Notes: a model not told the origin generated them from the letters alone. 64,000 nucleotides of DNA from CAWFZT01 sp963820415 (GCA_963820415.1 CAWFZT010000006.1:434001-498000), one strand, 5' to 3'. Numbered from the stretch's first letter, positions 20,891 to 30,740 are shown. Translations and numbers: made by a program.

Positions 20891-20936
20891 ATGACAGCGG
20901 GCTGAACGCTATGCGCCAGCCCGCTGTCATTTTTAA
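20891..20936 (+). terminator. Terminator after the acyltransferase gene
   Basis: Fourteen-base stem ATGACAGCGGGCTG / CAGCCCGCTGTCAT with a 12-base loop and a T tract. Confidence 0.88.
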
Positions 20937-20972
20937 AATGTGGTAATGTATAATCCCCTGTGGAGAAACCCT

Positions 20973-21011
20973 ATGCCCGCCCCCAACATCCTCTTAATCT
21001 CCACCGACCAG
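20973..21011 (+). pseudogene. Sulfatase gene relic: first 13 codons only
   Basis: ATG with TGGAG upstream and a TATAAT box at 20949-20954, encoding MPAPNILLISTDQ, the standard opening of a formylglycine-dependent sulfatase. The similarity stops at about 21011, where sequence of a sulfatase-maturase fragment on the other strand begins. All the rest of the sulfatase gene is gone. Confidence 0.6.
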
Positions 21012-21172
21012 GAAATCGTTGTGTAGGAAGAAATCACACCATGCCTCATCCACCAAGACTCCGTTGGTCTGGAAAGTATTCTTGATAACCGTACCTGTTT
21101 TGCGGTATTTGGCCTGGATTTCGGCCGCCGTACGGAAGAAATCCAGGCCCATCATCATTTTCCTGAAAAGCC
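21012..21172 (-). pseudogene. Anaerobic sulfatase-maturating enzyme (radical SAM) fragment
   Basis: About 50 codons on the minus strand: MMGLDFFRTAAEIQAKY, TFQTNGVLVDEAWCDFF, LHNDFLVG. This is the segment after the Cys cluster of anaerobic sulfatase maturases, which oxidise a Cys or Ser of sulfatases to formylglycine. Both ends are lost: the 5' end near 21172 and the 3' end at the junction with the sulfatase relic. The rest of 20937-21277 holds a 12-base inverted repeat (CCCTTGCGAAGG about 21177 / CCTTCGCAAGGG about 21219) and no gene. Confidence 0.7.
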
Positions 21173-21241
21173 GATTCCCTTGCGAAGGTTGAGAGCCACG
21201 ATTTCTATGTAACGGTCACCCTTCGCAAGGGGTCTTTAGAT

Positions 21242-21265
21242 AGCTGGCAGTTGAACTGCCAGCCA
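21242..21265 (-). terminator. Hairpin after the beta-mannosidase gene
   Basis: Stem CTGGCAGTT/AACTGCCAG just after the end of the minus-strand GH2 gene. No good T tract follows, so termination here is uncertain. Confidence 0.4.
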
Positions 21266-21277
21266 TCCTGTTTTGGC

Positions 21278-23800
21278 CTAATACGTATCGCGCAGCGAGC
21301 GCACTTTCAGCAGCTTGCCCATCTCAGCCTGGGTCTTTCCGTTCGGCAGCGGGCAGGTGATCGTGACTTTGTAACCGGCCGGAACGTCAAAGTAGTTGTC
21401 GCTGAAGACGATATCCAGGCCCTCAAAGCTCAGCTCAACGAAACGCGCCAACGAGCTAGAAGTCAGGTCGATCACCAGATTCTTATCCACCTGCTCCAGC
21501 TCGACATTCAACTCCGGGTCGACCAGTTCGAGATGCTTGTTGGGCGCAAAAGTCGCCACGTTCAGCGCCTTGCGCTGCTCGCCTTCGAACAGCTCGGCAA
21601 TGAAGACTACCCTGCGGCGCTGCTCATCGGCCAACTTGAAGTCCATCGAGCATACCTCGCTCGCAGATTGGGCAGGGACGCTGGTGGCAGCTTCGCCGTT
21701 CTGCAGCACTTCGCCGTGCAGGGTTACCAGCGCCCAGCGCACCTTGCCCTGCCACGTCTTGAGCGTGTCGTTGGTGACATGTACACCCATGCGCGAGCCT
21801 GTAAAACCTTTGACAGCGTTGGTCACCACGGTGGAAAGATCGTTGTAACCGGCGCCGCCGCGCGGCAGTTGGTCGAAGATCGACAGCATCACCGGGGCAT
21901 AGAAGCGGCGCGCCGCGTAATGCAGCGCCTTCCAACGCCCGAAGTAATCCAGGCTGGACCAGGAGGCTACCGGCCAGCAGTCATTAAGTTGCCAGTAGAT
22001 GATGCCGCTGACCCGGTTGGGGTGGCGCCTCCAGTGCTCCACGCCGTAACGGATACCTTCAGCTTGCAGAACCATGGAGAGATATACCAGCGACTGGAAA
22101 TCTTTGGGCATGCGAAATGTGTCGGTCATCTGTGAGAGCATCAGGCCGTTGCCATTACCGCTGCGCTGGTGATATTCCATCAGGTAAGAAGTCATGTTCC
22201 AGTCCGGCTCGCTGGCATAGGTCTTGATCGTTTCGAAAGGCGGCAGGGCCTGGAAACCAAACTCGCTCATGAAGCGCGGGTAAACGTCCCGGTAGGCGGT
22301 AAACGGCTTGCGCCCATGCCACACGTCCCAGTAGTGCATGTCGCCCACCGACTGGCTGTTGCTGTCTTTGAAAGGCGTATTGGATGAAGGCGAGCTCGGC
22401 CAGTAGGGATGGTCGGGATCCATCTCGGCTACCCAGGCGCGCAGGGTGTGGAAGTAGAACTTTTCGTAGGCATCCTGCAACACCTTGAATTCGGGCCTCT
22501 CCCATTTCCAGTATTCCCAACCTTCCTCCATCTCATTGTTGCCGCACCACAGGGCCAGGCTGGCGCGATGGCGCAGGCGCTTGATGGCTTCCACGCTCTC
22601 GACGTACACGTTTTCGTGAAATTCGGGCTCGTCCAGCGGGTATATCGAGCAGGCGTAAACGAAATCTTGCCAGACCAGGATGCCCAGCCGGTCGCAAATG
22701 TCGTAAAAGGTTTCGCTTTCGTAGAAACCCCCGCCCCACACACGCAACATGTTCTGATGGGTGGCGACCGCGTCGCCAAGCAGCTTGTTCAGCAGAGCCT
22801 CGGTGATGCGCGTTGGGAAAGAGTTGGTCGGGATCCAGTCGGCGCCCTTGGCAAAAATGGGCACACCGTTTACTACAAAAGTGAACGACTTGCCCCATTG
22901 GTCGGGCTGGCGGCGCAGCTCAATCGTGCGCAGGCCGAGCTGGTAGTGGCGCCGGTCGAGGATATGCTCGCCACCCGCCAAGGTGAGATTGACCTTATAT
23001 AGCGGCTGCTCACCGTATCCGCCCGGCCACCAGAGCTGTGGGTCAGGGATCTCGACGGAGAGCGCGCCACTCTCGCCGGACAGGCTAGTCTCGACGGCCA
23101 GCTTCTTGCCGCCATGGGGAGCAGTAACCACCATGTGGGCTGTCAGCGGCCCGTTTTCCAGGCGTTCGAGCGCCAGGCTGGCCTCGACAGTTACTTTCTT
23201 TCCAGCGTGGAACTGGCGCAGGTGGATGTCTTCAAAACGCGCCAGGCTGACGCCTTCCAGGCGGATATCCTTCCAAATGCCAACCGGGGGAAGCATCGGG
23301 CCCCAGTCCCAGCCGAACTGGCAAGGAGCTTTGCGCACGTATACGCCGCCCGGGATGGCCTGGGTTACGCCCAGCAGGGGGCGTTCTTTATTGCGCCGGG
23401 CACCGTAGGCCACCGTCGATTTGAAATAGACCAGCACCTCATTTTCGCCAGTCTTGAGCAGCGACTTGACATTCCAGCGATACTGCCGGAACATGTTTTC
23501 CCCCCGACCGACCAGGCTGCCGTTGACGTAGACGCGCCCCAGGGTGTCCAACCCATCGCAGACCAGGTTGACCTGCGTCTCTGCCAGCATCTCTTTCGAG
23601 ACGTTGAAGCTGCGCCGGTAGACCCAATCGGCCTCAGCTACCCATTGGACCCGCTTTTCATTATCCGCCACGAACGGGTCCGGGATGCGTCCCAATTCGA
23701 GCAGGTCGGTGTGCACGCCGCCAGGCACCTGGCCCGACAGCCATTCATTACTATTGGCCTGGCGGAACTGCCAGGAACCATTTAATGATTGGATCGGCAT
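21278..23800 (-). CDS. Beta-mannosidase, glycoside hydrolase family 2
   Basis: An 840-residue GH2 enzyme of the beta-mannosidase type, releasing mannose from the non-reducing end of manno-oligosaccharides. N-terminal sugar-binding domain: LNGSWQFRQ, VPGGVHTDLLELG; then an immunoglobulin-like domain; then the barrel with acid/base Glu in LWCGNNEMEEGWEYWKW and the nucleophile Glu in MSEFGFQALPP. No signal peptide, so it works on imported oligosaccharides. It is the intact member of a pair; the second copy (26416-28785) is broken. Promoter not clear; ATG preceded by GAAAGGA. Confidence 0.92.
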   Translation of the reverse strand: MPIQSLNGSWQFRQANSNEWLSGQVPGGVHTDLLELGRIPDPFVADNEKRVQWVAEADWVYRRSFNVSKEMLAETQVNLVCDGLDTLGRVYVNGSLVGRGENMFRQYRWNVKSLLKTGENEVLVYFKSTVAYGARRNKERPLLGVTQAIPGGVYVRKAPCQFGWDWGPMLPPVGIWKDIRLEGVSLARFEDIHLRQFHAGKKVTVEASLALERLENGPLTAHMVVTAPHGGKKLAVETSLSGESGALSVEIPDPQLWWPGGYGEQPLYKVNLTLAGGEHILDRRHYQLGLRTIELRRQPDQWGKSFTFVVNGVPIFAKGADWIPTNSFPTRITEALLNKLLGDAVATHQNMLRVWGGGFYESETFYDICDRLGILVWQDFVYACSIYPLDEPEFHENVYVESVEAIKRLRHRASLALWCGNNEMEEGWEYWKWERPEFKVLQDAYEKFYFHTLRAWVAEMDPDHPYWPSSPSSNTPFKDSNSQSVGDMHYWDVWHGRKPFTAYRDVYPRFMSEFGFQALPPFETIKTYASEPDWNMTSYLMEYHQRSGNGNGLMLSQMTDTFRMPKDFQSLVYLSMVLQAEGIRYGVEHWRRHPNRVSGIIYWQLNDCWPVASWSSLDYFGRWKALHYAARRFYAPVMLSIFDQLPRGGAGYNDLSTVVTNAVKGFTGSRMGVHVTNDTLKTWQGKVRWALVTLHGEVLQNGEAATSVPAQSASEVCSMDFKLADEQRRRVVFIAELFEGEQRKALNVATFAPNKHLELVDPELNVELEQVDKNLVIDLTSSSLARFVELSFEGLDIVFSDNYFDVPAGYKVTITCPLPNGKTQAEMGKLLKVRSLRDTY

Positions 23801-23845
23801 GGTTCATTCCTTTCGATGATTGAAAATCCCCGCAATTATAAACCT

Positions 23846-24244
23846 TCATCCCTTCCTGTGACGCATGTATTCGCCAAAAATGCCTCCATTAAGCCCACCC
23901 GCCAGGACCACCACGACCATCAACAGGATCAGGATCGACCGGGTGGTCAGGAAGGCGAAAATGAGCGGCGCAGCCGCCCCAAAACTGCCGTAAACGCCGT
24001 AGGTCGGCCCACGACCGTCGCTGGCCATGCCGGTGATGATCCAGGCAACCAGGAAGGGTCCGACCAGGCAGGCCAGCAACACGAAAACTTGCAGCAAGTC
24101 GACCCCAGTCGCCTCGTTAGAGGATACGATGCCCAGGTTGATTACAAGCAATAGCACCACCTGGTAGATCAAATTCAGGCCAATGGCGCTGGCCAGCAGC
24201 CAGAAACTGAGACCCTTTGTATTCATCAAACGTTTGAAGTCCAT
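23846..24244 (-). CDS. Small membrane protein of unknown function
   Basis: A 132-residue protein with four predicted membrane segments (about 12-36, 48-72, 85-100 and 103-120) and basic ends (MDFKRLMNTK, EYMRHRKG). I do not recognise the family. Its ATG has GGAGGGG upstream. It lies between a MFS gene and the beta-mannosidase on the same strand and may be co-transcribed with them. Confidence 0.6.
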   Translation of the reverse strand: MDFKRLMNTKGLSFWLLASAIGLNLIYQVVLLLVINLGIVSSNEATGVDLLQVFVLLACLVGPFLVAWIITGMASDGRGPTYGVYGSFGAAAPLIFAFLTTRSILILLMVVVVLAGGLNGGIFGEYMRHRKG

Positions 24245-24332
24245 GGTTACCCCTCCGTGGTAAAAGTTAATTCACTTCCTGTAAATTGGCATCGCTGAGC
24301 AGGTAATTGGTAGCGGATTATTCTTGCACCTT

Positions 24333-25616
24333 TCAAGACATATTCACCACCTCCTCAATAGCGACCGGCTTGATGTGACGCGGGTCACGCACCACCCAGC
24401 GCAGCATGGCTAACGCCGCCAGGGCCACCACCAGGGTGATGGCAAACAGGGTTGGATACCCAAACACGCTGGCCAGCGCTCCTCCCAGCAGCGGCGACAG
24501 GCCGGCCGCCGCCCCTCCTACGGTATTACTCAACCCGATATAGGTTGGCCGTACTTTCGGCAGGCAGAACTCCATCACGAACATCATCGAAAGGAATAAA
24601 CCCGCTAAACTGGCCCCGCGCAGCGCAAAGACCACGTAGAACCAATCCGGATAAGGGGCAAGGAAGGCCAGCAGGATCGAAAGGGCAGCCAACAATACGC
24701 TAAGCTCCATCACCAGCTTATAGCCCTTGCGGTCCGCCAACGGGCCAAAGACCAGGTTAAAGGTCGCCTGCCCGATCAGCAAAGCCGCATTGAACTCGCC
24801 TACCTTACCATCCGCCAGGCCCCAGTGCTGTTGAGCGTAGACAGCCAGGAATCCCCAGGCCATACCGCTCAGGTTCAATACCACCTGTGTAAGCAAAAAA
24901 TTGGAAAAATTGCGATCTTTCTTCAATACTGCCGGCAGTTTGCCCCAATATTGGCGGAAAGAGACCGGCTCATCGTGGGTTACCACGGGAATTTCACGCG
25001 TCTGGGTGATGAAACAATAAGAAATCAAAGTAAAGGCAGCCGTGATTGAAAAACAAATGATATAGCCATATGGAAAAGGATAGCGGTCGAGCAGCCAGGC
25101 TGCCAAACTCGCCCCAATCACCCCGGCGGCATTGCCCAGGAAATTGGTGGCGCCGAAGAAGATCCCCCGCCGCTCCTGGGGGATAATTTTGGCCAGCATT
25201 TCCTGCCAGGCCACGGCGGTCAGGCCTGCGCCGAGGGTATGCCAGGCAAACAGCAAAAAGAAAACCATCACTGCCAGGGAGGGTTTACCGATCGACAGCC
25301 AGACCGCCGCCGGTAAGAGGAACAACGGCACACGTTCCAGGAGCATCCCCTGGAACGCCATGATGTTACGCTTTACCGGGGTGTGTTCGACCCAATTGGC
25401 AGTTAAGAGCTGCGGCGCAGTGAAAAAAGACGTGCTGATCATAGCAATTAAACCGATGAGCAGCTTACTATCCGTATAATGACTGATGTAGAGAGGAAGT
25501 ATCACCGCTGGAGCAAGGAAGCTGTAACCAAACCAAAAAAAAGAACCATCAAGCAGGTTAAATGTAAAATTCCAGCGGAAATTGCGGCGAACCCTTTCCT
25601 CGAAATCCGGCAGCAC
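24333..25616 (-). CDS. Major facilitator superfamily transporter
   Basis: About 427 residues with twelve hydrophobic segments. The pattern resembles sugar or drug MFS carriers: NFLGNAAGVIGASLAAWLLDR in the first half and FGPLADRKGYKLVMELSVLL in the second, a DRKG loop typical of MFS proteins. A GTG at 25616 is chosen as start because GGAGGAGGG lies nine bases upstream; longer in-frame readings run into the glycosyltransferase relic. The substrate is unknown; neighbours suggest a sugar. Confidence 0.78.
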   Translation of the reverse strand: MLPDFEERVRRNFRWNFTFNLLDGSFFWFGYSFLAPAVILPLYISHYTDSKLLIGLIAMISTSFFTAPQLLTANWVEHTPVKRNIMAFQGMLLERVPLFLLPAAVWLSIGKPSLAVMVFFLLFAWHTLGAGLTAVAWQEMLAKIIPQERRGIFFGATNFLGNAAGVIGASLAAWLLDRYPFPYGYIICFSITAAFTLISYCFITQTREIPVVTHDEPVSFRQYWGKLPAVLKKDRNFSNFLLTQVVLNLSGMAWGFLAVYAQQHWGLADGKVGEFNAALLIGQATFNLVFGPLADRKGYKLVMELSVLLAALSILLAFLAPYPDWFYVVFALRGASLAGLFLSMMFVMEFCLPKVRPTYIGLSNTVGGAAAGLSPLLGGALASVFGYPTLFAITLVVALAALAMLRWVVRDPRHIKPVAIEEVVNMS

Positions 25617-25618
25617 GC

Positions 25619-26070
25619 TCAAACCCTCCTCCGGCGTTGAGAGAACCAAATACCCGCTCCCAAAAAGAGGGCGCAGGCCATCCCTCCCCCAAACCACAGC
25701 CAGGACCAGCGCTGCGCCGGCACAATCAATAAAGTGATCGAATAGGGGGGAAAGGTATAGTTCAAAGATGGCTCGGCCGGGAAGGCCGGCTTTTCTGATA
25801 CGGTAACCTGGCCCTGATCCAGCGCCCATACCTGCACCTGGCCGCCTAACTGGATCCAATAATGAAAGAGCAGATAATACAGCGGCGGGTGCCGGTCAAC
25901 GTCCATGCTCAGGCGGATCATGTCCGGCACCGAATGGCGGACCAGCCAGATATTGAAGGCCTCGTCCAGCCAGACCGTTTTATTATCGATCTGGTAAAGG
26001 CGCAGTGCAGCTCCCGCCACGCTGATGCCCAGCAGAGCCAGAATGGCAATAGGATAGGGGTTGTCTTTTT
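25619..26070 (-). pseudogene. GT39-type membrane glycosyltransferase relic, collapsed
   Basis: The N-terminal part is that of a dolichyl-phosphate-mannose-type glycosyltransferase: ILALLGISVAGAALRLYQID, TVWLDEAFNIWLVRHS, DVDRHPPLYYLLFHYWIQLGG. It then jumps in frame to what looks like the C-terminal end (PPYSITLLIVPAQRWSWLW and FSQRRRRV), so the central several hundred residues have been deleted near 25840. A stop codon lies just before the first membrane helix and there is no proper start. Not functional. Confidence 0.65.
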
Positions 26071-26415
26071 ACTTTCGTTTATAACAGTCTGCATAGTTGC
26101 CCTAAATACCATTCCACGGAAATTGCCTGGATGACGAAGGTCTGGCTTTCATTCTTTTCAAGAAAATCATTAGTAGCGGAATTATTCTACCACCTGCGTA
26201 CCGCGATAAACCCAATCTTTCCTCCCGATTCTAGATTACAATACTCTTGAAAACCAGGGAACAAGCCCAATATTAGCCTTTCCAAAGAACCGAGAATCAG
26301 GTCTTTAACGGTCAAAATTGAGAGGATTGAATGAATGTTATAATTTGTTACTGAGATCCTTTGCCTAATGATCGCTAAATCTCGTAAATTCAAGTTTTCT
26401 CTGCGAGGAAGGCAT

Positions 26416-28785
26416 ATGAATTCCCCTTTAGATGGCCTCTGGCAATTATATTTTTTCCCAGAACAAGATACCCCAATCAAACATCCTGATGATTTACAAA
26501 AACCAGGGCGAAACCCATTCCGGCTCAGGTCCCTGGCAATGTCGAGATCGATTTACAACGAGCTGGCCTGCTCCCCGAACCCTTTTATGCTGATAACATC
26601 CGTAAACTGCGCCCCTGGGAGACGCACGAATGGTGGTATGTTAGAGAGTTTGAAATACCGGTGGGTGCAGGTAGCGATCCCTGGGATTTAGTTTTTGAAG
26701 GCCTGGATACGCTGGCTACAATCTGGATAAATGGGGTAGAAATCGGTCGAACATCCAATGCGCTCATCCCCCACCGGTTCGATATTACGCCTTTCATAAA
26801 GGTTGGCGCCTCCAACCAAATTGCCACCAGGCTGGCATCTGTAATAAACTACGCCCGCCATTTCCAATATGATGCTGGGGCGATAAGCTCTGAAGGGCGC
26901 GACGAGGGATTATTTATCCGTAAACCTCCCCACAGTTGGGGGTGGGATATCATGCCACGGGCTCCAAGCGCTGGTATTTAGCGCCCGGTATATTTGGAAC
27001 AACACCCTGCCAATGCCATTGAACAACTTTATTACTGGACGGCTGAAATCCATCAGGAAAGCGCGACTTTAGGAGTGCGTTACCAATTCCGCACCGACTC
27101 AGTTGACCTGGATAACCTGCAGCTTGAGCTCCACGGAGTGTGGGGGGCACACTTTCCATCACGTAATGCCGGTGGAGTTTCTGGCTGGGGGCTTCTATAT
27201 ACCGGTGCCGGGTGCACGCTTATGGTGGCCGCGGGGCTATGGCGAACCCAACCTGTATTCAGTCACGGCACAGTTGAAAAAGAACGATCAGGTCATTGCA
27301 GAACTTTCTGAAATAATTGGCATTCGTAAGATAATTGTAGATCGTACGGAAGTGGGCGGTAAATTGTTTACTCCACGACCTGTCGAAACTGGCGTGGCGC
27401 GGGTTGACCAGGATCCCGATCCAGATAGCCACTTCGTTTTCTATGTAAACAATCACCCCATTCTAGTCAAAGGTACCAACTGGGTCCCCTTAGATGCCTT
27501 CCACTCCCGGGACCGCTCGCGCCTGGATCAGGCCATAGAACTGGTTCATGATCTGGGTTGCAACATGATCCGCTGTTGGGGCGGAAATGTATATGAAAGC
27601 GATGCTTTTTATGACCTGTGCGACATGAAAGGCTTTATGGTCTGGCAAGATTTTATCTTTGCTTGCTGTAGCTACCCACAAACGAAAAATTTCCTCGAAG
27701 AAGTGCGCCAGGAAGTAGAAACAGTGACGGTTCGCCTGCGCAACCATCCTTCGCTGGCGATCTGGTGTGGAGATAATGAGAACGATATGACCTATCTCTT
27801 TGTAGGTCTTTCGCCAAGGTTGAACCGGCTGACACGTGAGGTTATCCCACAAACGCTGCATCGCTGTGACCCATACCGCGAATATGTGCCCAGCTCACCT
27901 TACGTTCTACCCTCAGTGGAACTGCTGCCTGATGCCTGGCAGCGCACACCCGAGCAGCATTTGTGGGGACCGCGCGGTTATTACAAGAACTCTTTTTATA
28001 CCAACCATAATGCACATTTTATTGGAGAAATCGGCTATCACGGCTGTCCAAATGTTATTTCGATCCAGAAGTTCATATCTCCCGAAAAATTGTGGCCGTG
28101 GCAAGGCAACAGCGAATGGCATGCTCACGATGTGTACCATTGGCAGAAACCCGGCAGGGATCGCGACCGTATCCAATTAATGGCGAACCAGGTGCGTGAA
28201 CTATTCGGCGAGGTCCCTGGTGACCTGGAAACTTTCGCCCTTGCCAGCCAGATTACCCAGGCGGAAGCTAAGAAGTTTTTCATTGAATCCACACGTTTAC
28301 GCAAGTGGCAAACCAGCGGTATTTTATGGTGGAATGTGCTGGATGGTTGGCCGCAATTCTCGGATGCCGTGGTGGACTACTATTTCGGGAAAAAGTTGGC
28401 CTACCAATACATCCGGCGCTCACAGCAACCCATATGCCTGGTGATCGGCGAGGCTGAAGCCAACAAGTACCTGCCGGTGGTAGCCTGCAACGACAGCTTG
28501 AAAACGGTTGATTTGCGCTGTCGGGTATGGGAAGCTGACAGCGGAACAACCCTTTTTGAAAGCAAAATTCAACTACCCGCCAACCAGAACTGGCGGGTGG
28601 GGCGCATCCGCACTTTCGCCAGCGACCAGTGCCTTTACCTTATGGAATGGGAAGTTGACGGACAGGTATTCGGCAACCATTACCTGGTCGGCATGTCACC
28701 TCATTCCCTGGAGCGCTACCAGAAATGGCTTCCGTTGATCGCCGCACTTTCAAGGAATTTTGATGCTGCAAATGTCGCCAAATAA
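26416..28785 (+). pseudogene. Second GH2 beta-mannosidase-like gene, three lesions
   Basis: A GH2 protein homologous to the one at 21278-23800 but broken. The ATG at 26416 has GAGGAAGG upstream. A frameshift near 26505-26515 separates NSPLDGLWQLYFFPEQD from IPAQVPGNVEIDLQRAGLL. A TAG at about 26979 stands where SAGIWRPVYL needs Trp (TGG to TAG). A further frameshift lies between 27145 and 27200. The following 560 codons are open and keep the acid/base region LAIWCGDNEND and the nucleophile region FIGEIGYHG. The intact 3' part suggests recent loss. Confidence 0.85.
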
Positions 28786-28800
28786 CTCCGGAGTTTTGGT

Positions 28801-28963
28801 ATGACTGACCCAGCTCTTTCCCCCGTCCAGCGCTTCACCCGCATTGTGGTGTTGATATCCTCAAACCCATCCAGCCCGGGGCTTTACACATGGGAATGTG
28901 TTACCTTTTGGGAATGAAGAACAAATCAAAGCTGAGGTAGCGCGGGTAATGTCTGCACTAAAA
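28801..28963 (+). pseudogene. Relic of a uroporphyrinogen-decarboxylase-like gene
   Basis: Short scraps in changing frames: MTDPALSPVQRF as an N-terminus, then CGVDILKPIQPGAL, and finally FGNEEQIKAEVARVMSALK with a stop at 28961-28963. The middle and last pieces match the way URO-D-family (also corrinoid methyltransferase) proteins end. Roughly 300 residues are missing. Identification by eye only. Confidence 0.45.
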
Positions 28964-28964
28964 T

Positions 28965-29007
28965 AATAAATATGGAGGATGGTTTTTGGCCATCCTCCAT
29001 ATTTATT
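28965..29007. terminator. Bidirectional terminator
   Basis: Eighteen-base perfect stem AATAAATATGGAGGATGG / CCATCCTCCATATTTATT with a 7-base loop. It lies between the URO-D relic and the 3' end of the minus-strand sugar-binding relic and can serve both. Confidence 0.85.
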
Positions 29008-29036
29008 TAATTCTTTGTTGCAGATTGAGAAAGGAA

Positions 29037-29675
29037 TTACTTCTTATTCTCAGTCTGGATCTGCTTCAAGGCTGCGATCAGTTTCTGATTGGCAGCCGGC
29101 AGAGTATCTGCAGCGGTAGCTTTATTATTGTTGATCGGATCAAGAGCGGCGCCAACGACCTGGTCTAATTGGTCGAAGCGGACCAAGAGGTGGTTGGGGC
29201 TTTCCTTGCCGTACTTGAGCGAGCCGTCAAAGGCAGCCTTCACCTCATCTACGGTCATATTGGGAATGGTCTTGTACCAGTCCTGGACCAGGCTTAAGCG
29301 CACTGGCGGGTTATGCGTCACATTGACCAAAGACGCCATGGTCTCTTTGGAGATCAGGAATTTAAAGAACGTCCAGGCTTCATTCGGGTGGGGGGTCTTG
29401 GAGGACATGATCCAGGGATCGGCGAATTGCACATCCTTGCGGGCAGCATTGCCGTAAGGAAGTGCAGCCACACCCATTTTGAAGTCCTTGATGTCTGAGA
29501 ACTGATACCAGCCCCAGCCACCCGTTACCTCGACGGCAGTCTTCTGACCGCGGAAGGTGTGCTGGAAATCACCGCCCATACCAGATACAGTCGCCGGATC
29601 AGGCATGTAATGCAGTTTCCAGACGAGGTCCTGGCGGGCCTGGATGGATTCCGTGTTGACGACGCTGGCAAGCTA
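29037..29675 (-). pseudogene. ABC sugar-binding protein, 5'-truncated
   Basis: The C-terminal ~210 codons of a CUT1-type solute-binding protein. It aligns along its whole length with the intact protein at 38544-39911: MPDPATV, ALPYG, DPWIMSSK, PPVRLSLVQDWYK, LKYGKESPNHLLVRFDQL, TLPAANQKLI. The homology begins abruptly at about 29675, where the signal peptide and N-lobe are gone. No start or promoter remains. Confidence 0.85.
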
Positions 29676-29966
29676 GATGACACGGGGTCTAAGCCTGTTC
29701 CCGGATGCCGCCATGATCACTAAGGTGACCTGCATCCAGGGTCAGCTAGTTGGTTGTTGTGAACGATACCCCCCAGGTTCACTTTGAGAGTATCAGAAAC
29801 CCTTACTAAGGGAGGAGAATATTTTTTTGCACTTTATTTTCTGGCAGCGTTTGAAATCGAAGAAATAAAATCTATTTGGAAAAAATTTTTCTCGCGAGAA
29901 CTACCCCACATATGTATGCTGGTGTCGTATTTCGGGTATTTTTTGAATATTCTGCTACCCTTTTGA

Positions 29967-30011
29967 GGTGTAGCACTGTAGCACTGTAGCAACGGTATAC
30001 ATTGCTACACC
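29967..30011 (+). repeat. TGTAGCAC repeat cluster with hairpin (left)
   Basis: Three copies of TGTAGCA(C/A) in a row, spaced eight bases apart, followed by a facing TGCTACACC, so GGTGTAGCA can pair with TGCTACACC. A similar cluster in opposite orientation lies at 30461-30504. Confidence 0.6.
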
Positions 30012-30089
30012 CCCTGGAATTGCTTCTTTGGGAATTTCCAATGCAATTTAGATTTAATAATAGGAAGTCTTTGATCGCTGAAAAAGAAC

Positions 30090-30346
30090 CTAATCGAAGT
30101 ACGTTTTGCAGGCGTTACAATAATAGCTACCTGGTTTGGGTCCGTTGGGCACCAATTTATATTTAGTTGTTGCACTTGCGATACTGATTGTGTGACCTAT
30201 AATGCCGGCTTGCACGTTTGCTGTATCCTCAGACCCACAATGGGGGCATGATTGAAGTTCGGCATTTTCAAAAAAAGAATGGATTCTCGAATCTCTAGAA
30301 ATTGAATTTCCAGGCGTTTCAAAGTCTCCTCATCTATTTTCAACAT
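30090..30346 (-). pseudogene. Small zinc-ribbon protein gene with a homopolymer frameshift
   Basis: An ~85-residue protein can be read from ATG 30346 (AGAGGG eight bases upstream) as MLKIDEETLKRLEIQFLEIR, then, after gaining one base in a run of seven T (minus strand of 30270-30276), as ENAELQSCPHCGSEDTANVQ and KPGSYYCNACKTYFD. The CPHC...CNAC pairs form a zinc ribbon. In the given sequence the first frame stops early. It might be a sequencing error in the run. Function unknown. Confidence 0.55.
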
Positions 30347-30460
30347 TTTTTTCCCTCTGTATTCCGATTTGCTGGCGAAGCGCCTGGTGTTTTTGATTCC
30401 CGATCCGAATTATGCTCTACAAATGTCCTGAAATCAGATCCACTAAGGAATTATCTGGAA

Positions 30461-30504
30461 TTGTAGCAGATAGGAGGTCGTGCTACACTGCTACACCGCT
30501 ACAC
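30461..30504 (+). repeat. TGTAGCA repeat cluster (right, inverted)
   Basis: One TTGTAGCA followed by three facing units GTGCTACA, CTGCTACA and CCGCTACA. Reversed, the three units read like the left cluster at 29967-29994 with only a few mismatches. Confidence 0.55.
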
Positions 30505-30740
30505 TTTGCTCCTATGGGAGAGAATGCTTCCTAACATTAATTGCCTATGAATATTGTACAAAATTACACGGGGGTTATATCTCAAGCGATGGGGTTGGCT
30601 ACCAATTACAAGATGAAAATCACCTAAAAGGATTATGGGGGTAAATCAGGCAGCCCTGTGCTGCGCAGTTGAGTGATATGTTTATTGGGTTTGGAATGCA
30701 AATTCACCCAATCGCCTACCAGTTTTGTGACAAACACAGT

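Noticed and set aside
29784..29966. 60-codon frame in the AT-rich stretch
   Set aside because: No ribosome site, no recognisable motif, atypical composition; not reported as a gene.
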